Below, piece after piece: positions 7,187 to 14,518 of a stretch of DNA of 21,540 bases. This DNA comes from a virus. A model generated the notes under the pieces. That model searched no databases, had not been told where the DNA came from, and saw only the letters and a list, made by a program, of their open reading frames with translations. Every line of letters begins with the position of its first letter. Position 1 is the stretch's first letter. Both the position numbers and the translations under genes were made by a program. The stretch spans positions 1 through 21,540 of IMG/VR virus record IMGVR_UViG_3300046458_000168; one strand, 5' to 3'.

Positions 7187-7252
7187 ATCATAAAGCAACT
7201 TGAGCATCTTTTTAAGATGTGCGTTCATATTATGCATCAATTTGCATCAATT
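7187..7252 (-). promoter_or_regulatory. Candidate promoter and operator of the DUF262-HEPN operon
   Basis: On the minus strand TTAAAA (7215-7210) and TATGAT (7192-7187) are 17 bases apart, giving a start near 7180 and a leader of about 43 bases to the DUF262 ATG. A palindrome CATCTT-TTT-AAGATG (7205-7219) overlaps the -35. Upstream is a perfect tandem repeat, TGCATCAATT at 7233-7242 and 7243-7252. The core GCATC occurs at 7204, 7234 and 7244, spacing 30 and 10, so all copies face the same side of the helix. This looks like a controlled promoter, but no binding protein is identified. Confidence 0.42.
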
Positions 7253-7353
7253 TTTTTCTTTGAATCTCTTCCTGTGAGACAGGGAGTAACGTGGGCTTTT
7301 TCTGCAAAATTATGTCGATGCACCTGCATTAAAACCGACCCATCAAGCGGGCA

Positions 7354-7372
7354 GGCGTGGCGGGGAAAGCAT
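7354..7372. other. cos: cos site, phage 186 type
   Basis: GGCGTGGCGGGGAAAGCAT is, from memory, identical to the 19-base cohesive end of phage 186, and differs at two positions from P2 (GGCGAGGCGGGGAAAGCAC). It lies between the early-side cargo and the portal gene, exactly where P2-family cos lies. Terminase P/M cuts here to make linear DNA for packaging. Confidence 0.88.
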
Positions 7373-7529
7373 TGCGCGCTAAGTCGGTAAATGGATTAAA
7401 TCATCCGAACGTCTGAGCGCGTTTGTGCCCATCTCAAACTATTAAATCTATGGTTGCTTACGGTCATTTCTCACTACGTTGTCAGGAAGGGCTACGACAG
7501 CATTTCATGCATAAAGAATAGGGGGCACT

Positions 7530-7736
7530 ATGGCATTTAAAGAGGGTAATGTAGTTACGTTGAATTCTGGAGGTCCACCGATGACGGTTTTAGGTATCGC
7601 CAAAGATATGGGCGCTGCGTGGAATCATGTGCCGGGAGACCATGTAATTGCGAGATGGATGACTGAAAACGGGGATATCAAAACTGACGCATTTGATCCT
7701 GATACTCTCAGTTTTGCAGATCCCGACATCGATTAG
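7530..7736 (+). CDS. Small DUF2158 (YodC-like) protein
   Basis: A 68-residue acidic protein between cos and Q, convergent with Q. The beginning FKEGNVVTLNSGGPPMTVLGI matches the DUF2158 pattern (a short beta-rich domain as in E. coli YodC: G-D/N-x-V-x-L-x-S-G-G-P-x-M-T-V). The second half, VIARWMTENGDIKTDAFDPDTL, fits the rest of that domain (x-C/R-x-W-F/M). The function of DUF2158 is unknown. A strong ribosome site (AGGGGG) precedes the ATG; no convincing promoter is visible. P2 has no gene here as far as I recall, so this is an accessory gene. Confidence 0.8.
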   Translation: MAFKEGNVVTLNSGGPPMTVLGIAKDMGAAWNHVPGDHVIARWMTENGDIKTDAFDPDTLSFADPDID

Positions 7737-7744
7737 GCTTACAT

Positions 7745-7777
7745 TTGGCAATAGCCGTGATAAGCGGCTATTGCCAA
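7745..7777. terminator. Bidirectional 13-bp hairpin between the DUF2158 gene and Q
   Basis: TTGGCAATAGCCG (7745-7757) pairs perfectly with CGGCTATTGCCAA (7765-7777) around a 7-base loop. It lies between two convergent stop codons (7736 and 7785). No clear T-run follows on either strand, so it may act as a strong stem or need Rho help. It is the natural end of the Q-P late transcript. Confidence 0.75.
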
Positions 7778-7784
7778 TGCATCA

Positions 7785-8795
7785 TTAGTCCTTATCAAGC
7801 TCGTAAGGCTTAAAGCGGATCACCTCCACTCCGACCCAGTCGTTGATCTCTTTAAATCGCTCCTGCAGCGGCGTCAGTTCGTTACGCACGAACACCCGCG
7901 CAACCTTCTCGACATCCCCTAATGAGCCGATATTCTCGGGCTTGCCGCCCATCAGCTGGAACGGCACGCGATGCGCATCGAGCAGGTCGGCGGCGCTTAC
8001 CTTTTTGATATTGAAAAAATCATCCTTCGTGGCGACTTCACTCAGCGGCACGATCTTGATGCCGTCCGGTTTCCCGTTGGGCGCGTAGAAAAACAGATTC
8101 TTAAAATTCCCGAGTCCCTTTGAATTACGCATGGCATCACGCAGCGAATCGACGTCGGTGCTGCTTTGCGCCGCGTCGGTGACGTACATGATGTACCCCG
8201 CGTGCGCGCCGTTCTGGTAATACTTGCGACGAAACAGCGTGGCGGATTCATTCAGCCAGGCGGAATTGAGTGCGCTCAGGTATTCCGGCATCCCGTAAAG
8301 CTCCTGATTGATATCAGGCTCAAGCAGATGGAACACTGAGCCGGGCGCAAATTCGTGCGGGTGGGTGAAGCTCGACACGTACCAGTAAACGCCATCCTCG
8401 ACGCCACGGCGGGTGTATTTGGCCGGGGAGGTTTCCAGTTTCAGGAGCTGGCCGGTTACGCTCATTCGCTTCTCAAGATAGCCGTTGGCAAAGACCAGAT
8501 AATCGAGCACGAGGCGGCTGAAATCCTGACGCGACAGCAGCTGGTGAGGGATGTAGGTGCTCGCCAGAATGTTACGCTTCACGTAAATCGGTGAGCTATG
8601 GTGGACGGCGGCGCGCAGGCTTTTCGCCAGCCCCGAGAAGTTGACCGGCGGCTCGTACCATTTCCCGTTATGAATACACTCGACATAGTCGAGGATGTCG
8701 CGGCGATCCATGACGGCGGAAGGCTCACCAAAGGTGAACGCCTCCATCTTTTGCGGCTTGCTGACTGCCTGCTGAGTAGTTTTTTGTTTTGCCAT
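7785..8795 (-). CDS. Q: Capsid portal protein Q
   Basis: Portal protein: a ring at one capsid vertex through which DNA enters and to which the tail is joined. The 336-residue product is close to P2 Q (344), with the conserved stretches FTFGEPSAVMDRRDILDYVE (20-39), PIYVKRNILASTYIPHQLL (70-88), LEPDINQELYGMPEYLSALN (about 169-188) and VSAADLLDAHRVPFQLMGG (about 280-298). It follows P on the minus strand with a one-base gap, so the pair is one late operon read from the P-O intergenic region. The lysine/glutamine-rich N-terminus is typical. Confidence 0.95.
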   Translation of the reverse strand: MAKQKTTQQAVSKPQKMEAFTFGEPSAVMDRRDILDYVECIHNGKWYEPPVNFSGLAKSLRAAVHHSSPIYVKRNILASTYIPHQLLSRQDFSRLVLDYLVFANGYLEKRMSVTGQLLKLETSPAKYTRRGVEDGVYWYVSSFTHPHEFAPGSVFHLLEPDINQELYGMPEYLSALNSAWLNESATLFRRKYYQNGAHAGYIMYVTDAAQSSTDVDSLRDAMRNSKGLGNFKNLFFYAPNGKPDGIKIVPLSEVATKDDFFNIKKVSAADLLDAHRVPFQLMGGKPENIGSLGDVEKVARVFVRNELTPLQERFKEINDWVGVEVIRFKPYELDKD

Positions 8796-8796
8796 C

Positions 8797-10566
8797 TTAA
8801 TAAATTTCCAGAATAGAGTTTGAGTGCATCCCGCTCCCGGCGGAAAGCGGCTCGTTTAACAGGGCGTGCATGGTCGCCCATGCGATATCCGCGTGGCTGG
8901 CCTCTTCACTGCGACTCGCTTCATAGGTCGAGCTGCGGCCACTGCTGGTCATGGTTTTACGGATTGCCATAAACGACTGCGTGATATCGGTCGCACCGGC
9001 GTCATATTCCAGACACCCGCGTCGGATGGTGTCTTTCGCTTTCAACACCATCGCGGTTTTCATTTCGGGCGTGTAGCGGATGGCGCGCGCCGCCGGGAAG
9101 AAGGAGCGCACGAGCTGGTAAACACCCTGGCCGATGCCGGTCGCATCGATGCCGATGTAGTCGACGGTGTATTTTTCGGTGAGTGAGCGGATGGCCTCGG
9201 CCTGTGCCGCAAAGTCCATGCCTTTCCACTGGTGACGCTCAAGGATGCGGAACTTGCCACCGGCAACCAGTGGCGGAGCCAGTACCGCACAGCCTGCGCT
9301 GTCGCCGGTGTGTGACGGGTCATAACCAATCCAGACCGGACGCCAGTTAAACGGACGGTCGGCAAACTGTTCGAAATCCTCCCACTCCTCCATCGCATCG
9401 ACCATGCAGCGCTGCAGCTCCTCGAACGGGAATACCGACGCCTTGTCATCGACGAACTCGCACATAAACAAATTGCGGAAATCGTCGGCGCTGTTTTCCT
9501 GTTTCAGCTGATCCAGATTGAACAGCGTGCAGCCCCCGGCGAGTGCATCCTCGATGGTGACAATCTGCCGCCACTGTCCATCCGGGCACAGCACGCCACC
9601 GGCGAGCGCCTGGTGGCTGATATCGATGTCGACCCGTTCGTCGCGGTTGCTGCGCCCCCGGTTAAACAGCTCGCCGGACCAGAACGGATATGCGCCGTGC
9701 GCCAGCGTCGAGGGCGTCGAGAAATAGGTGGTGCGCAGGTGCGACTGTGATGCCATCCCCGACGCCACTTTGCGCAGCCGCTGAAAGTTGGGTATCCAGA
9801 AAATTTCATCGACGTACAGGTCGCCGTTGTGGCTCTGCGCGGTGTTGGAGTTTGTCCCAAGGAAAATCAGCTCTGCGCCGTTGTTACCGATGACAATCGG
9901 GTCGCCTGACAGGTCAACGTCTACCAGCCGCGCGAAGGCGATGATGTACTTACGGAACACATACGCCTGCGTCTTACTCGCCGACAAAAATATCTGGTTC
10001 TGCCCGGTCTTGAGGGCGCGCAGCAGTGACTCACGCGCAAAGTAAAACGTCGCGCCAATCTGACGCGATTTGAGGATGTGGCGGATACGGTGCTCTAATC
10101 CGGCTTTATGCCAGTTGAGCTGATACTCAAATGACTGGTCGAGGAAAATCTCTTCCAGCTTCTCGATGGCCTCGTTGCTGAAATAATTGCGTTTCGGTTT
10201 TTTGCGATCCCCTTTGTTGCGGCTCGCAATGTTGGGGTTTAAATCCACTTCATTTCCGGTCTGGCCGTAGCGGTTGATGCGTGCGAACCGTTCCATCTGA
10301 CGCGACAAAAAATCAGCGACCTTAAAATCATGCGGTGTCAGGTCAGGTTTGGCGTAGAGCTGAATCAGCCGCGCTTCAAGTGTCGTTTCCACGCGGTTGA
10401 GCGGCGCGGTTTCTTCCCATCCGTCGCGCTGCTTCCAGCTCTGCACCGTCGGGCGCTTCACCTGCAGCGTGTCGGCGATTTGCGGCACAGAAAATCCCTG
10501 CCAGAAGAGCAGGCGCGCCTGTCGTCGCGGGTCGTGTAACAGGGAGAGGTCAGTCGAAAGGGTCAT
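8797..10566 (-). CDS. P: Terminase large (ATPase/nuclease) subunit P
   Basis: Motor of DNA packaging. The 589-residue product (P2 P is 590) begins with a helix-turn-helix (about 24-45, GFSVPQIADTLQVKRPTVQSW) for cos binding. The ATPase has a Walker-A-like loop KSRQIGAT (166-173) and Walker B LYVDEIFW (250-257; D253, E254). A nuclease fold follows with acidic residues in GYDPSHTGDS (D416) and GIDATGIG (D474), and a late aspartate in ASHADIAW. The start at 10566 (MTLSTDLSLLHDPRRQ) matches P2; an in-frame ATG at 10596 is less likely. With M it cuts at cos. Confidence 0.95.
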   Translation of the reverse strand: MTLSTDLSLLHDPRRQARLLFWQGFSVPQIADTLQVKRPTVQSWKQRDGWEETAPLNRVETTLEARLIQLYAKPDLTPHDFKVADFLSRQMERFARINRYGQTGNEVDLNPNIASRNKGDRKKPKRNYFSNEAIEKLEEIFLDQSFEYQLNWHKAGLEHRIRHILKSRQIGATFYFARESLLRALKTGQNQIFLSASKTQAYVFRKYIIAFARLVDVDLSGDPIVIGNNGAELIFLGTNSNTAQSHNGDLYVDEIFWIPNFQRLRKVASGMASQSHLRTTYFSTPSTLAHGAYPFWSGELFNRGRSNRDERVDIDISHQALAGGVLCPDGQWRQIVTIEDALAGGCTLFNLDQLKQENSADDFRNLFMCEFVDDKASVFPFEELQRCMVDAMEEWEDFEQFADRPFNWRPVWIGYDPSHTGDSAGCAVLAPPLVAGGKFRILERHQWKGMDFAAQAEAIRSLTEKYTVDYIGIDATGIGQGVYQLVRSFFPAARAIRYTPEMKTAMVLKAKDTIRRGCLEYDAGATDITQSFMAIRKTMTSSGRSSTYEASRSEEASHADIAWATMHALLNEPLSAGSGMHSNSILEIY

Positions 10567-10732
10567 GGTTGCCTCGTGTCGGTGAATACGGGGCAAGGCT
10601 AAGGAAATGGCCGGGGATTATCGCTAAGCCCCTGTTGTGTCGGGGGTTGCACTTCTGCAAGCGGTAGCTGATGCGGGACGGAGTCGGGAAACTACACCCG
10701 AACCGAAAACCCAACATCAGGACACCTGAACA
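10567..10732. promoter_or_regulatory. Divergent late promoter region between P and O (Ogr/Delta-type site candidate)
   Basis: In P2 the PP and PO late promoters lie here and are activated by the zinc-finger protein Ogr at sites near -55 (TGT-N12-ACA). The best match is TGT (10636) -N12- ACT (10651), one base off, inside CTGTTGTG (10632-10639). The same 8 bases occur upstream of V at 17572-17579. A short palindrome TTGCA-CTTC-TGCAA (10647-10660) overlaps the right half. If this is the Ogr box, O transcription would begin near 10699. Boxes are inferred. Confidence 0.42.
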
Positions 10733-11587
10733 ATGGCAAAGAAAGTTTCTAAATGGTTTCGCATTGGCGTCGAGGGCGACACCTGCGATGGCCGCGTCAT
10801 CAGTGGCGATGACATTCAGGACATGGCCGACACCTTCGATCCGCGTGTCTATGGCTGTCGCATCAACCTCGAACATCTCCGCGGCATTCTGCCCGACAGC
10901 GTGCTCAAACGTTATGGCGACGTGACCGAAGTCAAAGCCGAAATCATCAGCGATGACTCTGCGCTTAACGGCAAGAAAGCGCTGTTTGGCAAAATCGCAC
11001 CGCTCGACGAGCTGGTCGGCATGGTGCGCGCCGGTCAGAAGGTTTACACCTCGATGGAGATCCGCCCGAACTTCGCCAACAGCGGAAAATGTTACCTCGT
11101 GGGCCTCGCAGTGACCGATGACCCGGCAAGCCTCGGCACCGAATACCTCGAATTCTGCAGCCGGGCGACGCAGAACCCGCTCGCCGGTAAAAAGGCCCAT
11201 CCTGACGACCTGTTTTCCGTTGCCTCGCTGGCGGAGCTGGAGTTTGAGGACGTCCCCGACACCGTGCTTAACAGCCTGACCGACAAAGTCAGAGCCATTT
11301 TCAGCCGCAAACAGGTCAGCGATGACGCGCGTCTGGCGGATGTGCATGAAGCAGTGACGGTAGTTTCCGAGCAGGTGCAAACCAGCCTGAGTAACACCGA
11401 GACCCGTGTGAAGGAAATGGAAACCGCGTTCGCGCAGCTGCAGCAGGATATGACCCGCCATACCGAAGAAAACGCGCAGGCGTTTACCTCCCTGAAAAGC
11501 TCCCTCGATAACACCGAAAGCCAGCGCCAGCCGCGCCGTGAACTCTCGAAGGGCGGGACGGGCGACGAGCTGCTGACTAACTGCTGA
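10733..11587 (+). CDS. O: Capsid scaffolding protein and maturation protease O
   Basis: O guides capsid assembly and, through its N-terminal serine protease domain, cleaves capsid, portal and itself. The product is 284 residues, exactly as in P2, and the catalytic triad reported for P2 O falls at the same numbers: D19 (DTCDGR), H48 (NLEHLRG) and S107 (VYTSMEIRP). The C-terminal part (about 195-260) is a helical scaffold region with coiled-coil character (ETRVKEMETAFAQLQQDM), followed by a basic tail. First gene of the plus-strand late operon, divergent from P. Confidence 0.96.
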   Translation: MAKKVSKWFRIGVEGDTCDGRVISGDDIQDMADTFDPRVYGCRINLEHLRGILPDSVLKRYGDVTEVKAEIISDDSALNGKKALFGKIAPLDELVGMVRAGQKVYTSMEIRPNFANSGKCYLVGLAVTDDPASLGTEYLEFCSRATQNPLAGKKAHPDDLFSVASLAELEFEDVPDTVLNSLTDKVRAIFSRKQVSDDARLADVHEAVTVVSEQVQTSLSNTETRVKEMETAFAQLQQDMTRHTEENAQAFTSLKSSLDNTESQRQPRRELSKGGTGDELLTNC

Positions 11588-11643
11588 TAACGCGCCGGGC
11601 GCGCTGCCCGGCCAGAACCCTATTTTGAAAAACAGGAATACCC

Positions 11644-12738
11644 ATGCGTAAAGAAACCCGCTTTAAATTTAATGCCTACCTGTCCCGCGTCGCGGAGCTG
11701 AACGGCGTCGAGACCGACGACGTGGCGAAAAAATTCACCGTCGAGCCGTCCGTCACCCAGACCCTGATGAACACCCTGCAGCTGTCATCTGCGTTTCTGA
11801 CCCAGATTAACATCGTGCCGGTCGACGAGCTGAAAGGCGAAAAGGTCGGCGTGGGCGTTAACGGCACCATTGCGAGCACCACCGATACCGCCGGGGATGA
11901 CGAGCGTAAGACTGCTGACTTCACCGCGCTTGAATCCAACCAGTACGAGTGCGCGCAGATTAACTTCGACTTCCATATCCGCTACAAACAGCTCGACCTG
12001 TGGGCGAGATTCCAGGACTTCCAGACCCGTATCCGCGACGCGATCATCAAGCGCCAGTCGCTCGACTTCATCATGGCCGGTTTCAACGGCATCGAGCGCG
12101 CGGCGACCTCCAACCGTAAGCAGAACCCGCTGCTGCAGGACGTCGCCACCGGCTGGCTGCAGAAGTATCGCAATGAAGCCCCGGCGCGTGTGATGTCAAA
12201 AATCACCGGCGAAGATGGCACGGTCATTTCCGACGTGATCCGCGTGGGTGAAAACGGCGACTACAAAAACCTCGATGCGCTGGTGATGGACGCCACCACC
12301 AACCTGATTGACGAGATTTATCAGGACGACCCGGAGCTCGTGGTCATCACTGGTCGCAAGCTGCTCGCTGACAAATATTTCCCGATCGTCAACAAGACCC
12401 AGGAAAACAGCGAGACGCTGGCCGCTGACATCATCATCAGCCAGAAGCGCATCGGCAATCTGCCTGCCGTGCGCGTGCCGTACTTCCCGGCCAATGCCCT
12501 GATGATCACCCGCCTCGATAACCTGTCGATTTACTTCATGGATGACGCGCACCGCCGCGCCATCATCGAGGAGCCGAAGAAAGACCGCATCGAAAACTAC
12601 GAGTCGATGAATGTCGATTACGTGGTTGAAGCCTATGCGGCCGGTGGCCTGATTGAAAACATCACCCTCGGCAAATTCGCGGCCCCGGCGGAGCCTGAAA
12701 GCGATGCTGCGCCTGCCGACCAGACCGCCGGAGAGTAA
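11644..12738 (+). CDS. N: Major capsid protein N
   Basis: The main HK97-fold shell protein. At 364 residues it is slightly longer than P2 N (357), with the extra residues in a low-complexity C-terminal tail (APAEPESDAAPADQTAGE). Conserved P2 blocks are MRKETRFKFNAYLSRVAELNG (1-21), the FTVEPSVTQTLMNT segment, IKRQSLDFIMAGFNG, GWLQKYRNEAPARVMSK, QKRIGNLPAVRVPYFPA and ENYESMNVDYVVEAYA. O removes the first about 30 residues in P2; the same region is present here. A ribosome site AGGA precedes the ATG. It follows O by 56 bases and M by 3. Confidence 0.96.
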   Translation: MRKETRFKFNAYLSRVAELNGVETDDVAKKFTVEPSVTQTLMNTLQLSSAFLTQINIVPVDELKGEKVGVGVNGTIASTTDTAGDDERKTADFTALESNQYECAQINFDFHIRYKQLDLWARFQDFQTRIRDAIIKRQSLDFIMAGFNGIERAATSNRKQNPLLQDVATGWLQKYRNEAPARVMSKITGEDGTVISDVIRVGENGDYKNLDALVMDATTNLIDEIYQDDPELVVITGRKLLADKYFPIVNKTQENSETLAADIIISQKRIGNLPAVRVPYFPANALMITRLDNLSIYFMDDAHRRAIIEEPKKDRIENYESMNVDYVVEAYAAGGLIENITLGKFAAPAEPESDAAPADQTAGE

Positions 12739-12741
12739 GCC

Positions 12742-13497
12742 ATGACGAGCCCCGCAGCGCTTCACATGATGCGGGTCTCGGCCTCTGAAACCGCGCGGCG
12801 GGCTGCTGCTCCGCTGCGCAATGCAACTGCCTATGAGCAGATGCTGGTAAAGCTGGCCGCAGACTGTCGCACGTTAAAACAAATCCGATCCACTGAGCGT
12901 AAGGCCGACAAAAAGCGCGAACTGCTGCCGTTTTATCTGCCGTGGGTGGCGGGTGTGCTCGCGAACGGCAAAGGCGCGCAGGATGACATTGTCATGACCG
13001 TCATGCTCTGGCGTCTCGATGCGGATGACATTGCCGGGGCGCTGGAAATTGCCCGTTACGCGCTGACATGGGGACTTACGATGCCGGTCGGCGGTCATCG
13101 CCGTACCACGCCGTATCTGCTGGCCGAAGAGGTGGCACTCGCCGCGCAACGCCTGCGTGACGGTAAGCAGCCGGTCGAACTGGCAAACCTGCTCGATACC
13201 CTCGCGCTGACTGAGCGTGCAGATATGCCCGATATCGTGCGTGCGAAGCTGCACAAAATCACCGGCTACGTGCTGCGCGACGCGGGGAATCTGCCCGACG
13301 CACTGTCGCACCTGCAGCGTGCCATTCAGCTGGAGCGCACTATCGGCGTGAAAAAGGATATCGAACAGCTTGAGCGTCAGCTGAAACCGAAGCCCGAACC
13401 CGCACCGAAAACCAATAAACCACGCACGCGCAAAGCCACCGCTAAACCAGCGGCACGGCGCGGGCGTCCTCCCAAAGCGGCAAAAACCGCAGGTTAA
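12742..13497 (+). CDS. M: Terminase small (endonuclease) subunit M
   Basis: Partner of P; in P2, M carries the cos-cutting activity. The 251-residue product (P2 M: 247) shares the stretches TAYEQMLVKLAADCRTLKQI, KADKKRELLPFYLPWVAGVL and GAQDDIVMTVMLWRLDADDI, and the C-terminal helical repeat-like part GYVLRDAGNLPDALSHLQRA. The tail (about 210-251) is very rich in K, P, R and A, probably DNA-binding. The start lies 3 bases after the N stop. The 99-base stretch that follows up to L has no gene. Confidence 0.93.
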   Translation: MTSPAALHMMRVSASETARRAAAPLRNATAYEQMLVKLAADCRTLKQIRSTERKADKKRELLPFYLPWVAGVLANGKGAQDDIVMTVMLWRLDADDIAGALEIARYALTWGLTMPVGGHRRTTPYLLAEEVALAAQRLRDGKQPVELANLLDTLALTERADMPDIVRAKLHKITGYVLRDAGNLPDALSHLQRAIQLERTIGVKKDIEQLERQLKPKPEPAPKTNKPRTRKATAKPAARRGRPPKAAKTAG

Positions 13498-13596
13498 CCG
13501 AACGCTCCCCGAGCCGGGCGGCACGCCGGTCAATGCGGGTATCACTTGCCCTGACTGCGACCGGCGTCCACCGCCCACCTATTACCCGAGGTTGTC

Positions 13597-14103
13597 ATGA
13601 CGACACTGATTATTGAGCCCACTACAGCGCCGCAGGACGTGCCGGGCGTGGTGATACCGCCACCGGGCGTGAGCGAGCCGGTGATTAAAAACACGGGCTT
13701 TTTTCCCGATGTTGACCCGCAGCGCGTGCGTGAAGAAATGCGCCTTGAACAGACCGTTTCGCCTGTGCGCCTGCGCCGGGCGATTAAGACCGCTATTGCG
13801 GAAACCAATGCGGAGCTGCGCGACTGGCGCGACCGCCAGCTCGACGCCGGTCACGCCACGCTCGCGGATGTCCCGACCGACGAGCTCGACGGCGAAAGTG
13901 TTCGCTGTTTCCACTACTTCAACGCCGTGTGCTCGATGACCACCGCCACGCTGTACGAGCGTTATCGCGGCGTGGATGCGACCAGCAAGGGCGACAAAAA
14001 AGCCGACAGTATCGACAGCACCATCGATGAGATGTGGCGGGATATGCGCTGGTCAGTGGCGCGTATTCAGGACAAGGCGCGCTGCATCGTGGGGCAAATC
14101 TGA
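13597..14103 (+). CDS. L: Head completion protein L
   Basis: Joins the filled head, completing the connector beneath the portal. The 168-residue product has the P2 L length (169). The proline-rich N-terminus is variable, and from about residue 30 it is conserved, with FPDVDPQRVREEMRLEQTV, RLRRAIKTAIAETNAELRDW and HYFNAVCSMTTATLYERYR, ending RWSVARIQDKARC. The GAGG ribosome site is 8 bases upstream. Its TGA overlaps the ATG of X (TGATG). Confidence 0.92.
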   Translation: MTTLIIEPTTAPQDVPGVVIPPPGVSEPVIKNTGFFPDVDPQRVREEMRLEQTVSPVRLRRAIKTAIAETNAELRDWRDRQLDAGHATLADVPTDELDGESVRCFHYFNAVCSMTTATLYERYRGVDATSKGDKKADSIDSTIDEMWRDMRWSVARIQDKARCIVGQI

Positions 14104-14306
14104 TGAAGGTTTACGCGATGCAGGGCGACACCCTCGACGCGATTTGCGCCAGGCATTACGGGCGCACGGAGGGCGTGGTCGAGACGGTGCTGCAGTCGAA
14201 TCCGGGGCTATCAGAGCTGGGCGTCATCCTACCGCACGGCACGGCGATAGAATTGCCTGAGACCGACAGCGCGCCGAAAACCGAGACGGTGAATCTATGG
14301 GACTGA
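14103..14306 (+). CDS. X: Tail protein X (LysM-like)
   Basis: Small tail protein of the P2 X family. The 67-residue product equals P2 X in length, and MKVYAMQGDTLDAICARHYG, TEGVVETVLQSNPGL, LPHGTAIELP and ETVNLWD match it almost throughout. The GDTLDAICARHYG turn is the LysM-like signature. The start at 14103 overlaps the L stop; an upstream in-frame ATG at 14034 lies inside L and is rejected. Its stop overlaps the start region of the holin gene. Confidence 0.94.
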   Translation: MKVYAMQGDTLDAICARHYGRTEGVVETVLQSNPGLSELGVILPHGTAIELPETDSAPKTETVNLWD

Positions 14307-14308
14307 GC

Positions 14309-14518
14309 ATGGAAAAAATCACGACGTTCGTCGCGTACTGGCTGGCTGTGGGGCTGGCGTATTTCGGGGCGATGTCGCCTGAAAAGCTGGCGCTGTATGT
14401 GGGCAGTGCCTGCGCCATTTTTACCGCGCTGACCAATTTCTGGTTTAAGCGCAAAACCTATCGTTATCTGAAATCCCTCGGACTGGATAAGGGGGCCATT
14501 CGTGAGCTCAATCATTAA
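14309..14518 (+). CDS. Holin, two TM (HP1/Fels-2-like), not P2 Y
   Basis: A 69-residue protein with two hydrophobic segments (about 6-22, FVAYWLAVGLAYFGAMS, and 29-48, LYVGSACAIFTALTNFWFKR) separated by a short turn, and a basic C-terminal tail. This is a class II holin pattern, and MEKITT followed by this topology resembles the HP1-type holin of Fels-2-like phages. P2 Y is a different, longer protein. The start at 14309 is chosen by that resemblance; the in-frame ATG at 14297 would add MGLS. It probably releases or depolarises the membrane so that the SAR endolysin activates. Its end overlaps the endolysin start by 17 bases. Confidence 0.83.
   Translation: MEKITTFVAYWLAVGLAYFGAMSPEKLALYVGSACAIFTALTNFWFKRKTYRYLKSLGLDKGAIRELNH

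Larger units (their letters stand above)
7138..7529. other. Gene-free stretch: cargo promoter and cos/packaging region
   Basis: About 390 bases without a convincing gene. The left 115 bases hold the promoter/operator candidate of the cargo operon and remain AT-rich. From about 7265 the composition returns to the phage norm; cos is at 7354-7372 and the flanks are presumably bound by terminase. Bases 7373-7529 hold nothing further I can name except a purine-rich ribosome site (AGGGGG) just before the small gene at 7530. Confidence 0.7.

Noticed and set aside
6985-7203. A 72-residue plus-strand frame opposite the start of the DUF262 gene
   Set aside because: It is a hydrophobic low-complexity antisense frame in AT-rich DNA and crosses the cargo promoter; no ribosome site.
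7138-7529. tRNA, riboswitch or small RNA gene in the cos region
   Set aside because: No cloverleaf or recognised fold was seen; the inverted repeats are short and best read as an operator and a terminator.
10550-11461. A 303-residue open frame on the minus strand opposite O and the P-O region
   Set aside because: It is a shadow of O in GC-rich DNA. O matches P2 in length and catalytic residues, and the antisense frame has no recognisable motif and crosses the late promoter region.
12196-12765. Minus-strand open frame opposite the capsid gene N (and similar ones opposite M and L)
   Set aside because: Same cause: antisense of strongly conserved genes, no ribosome site or family match.
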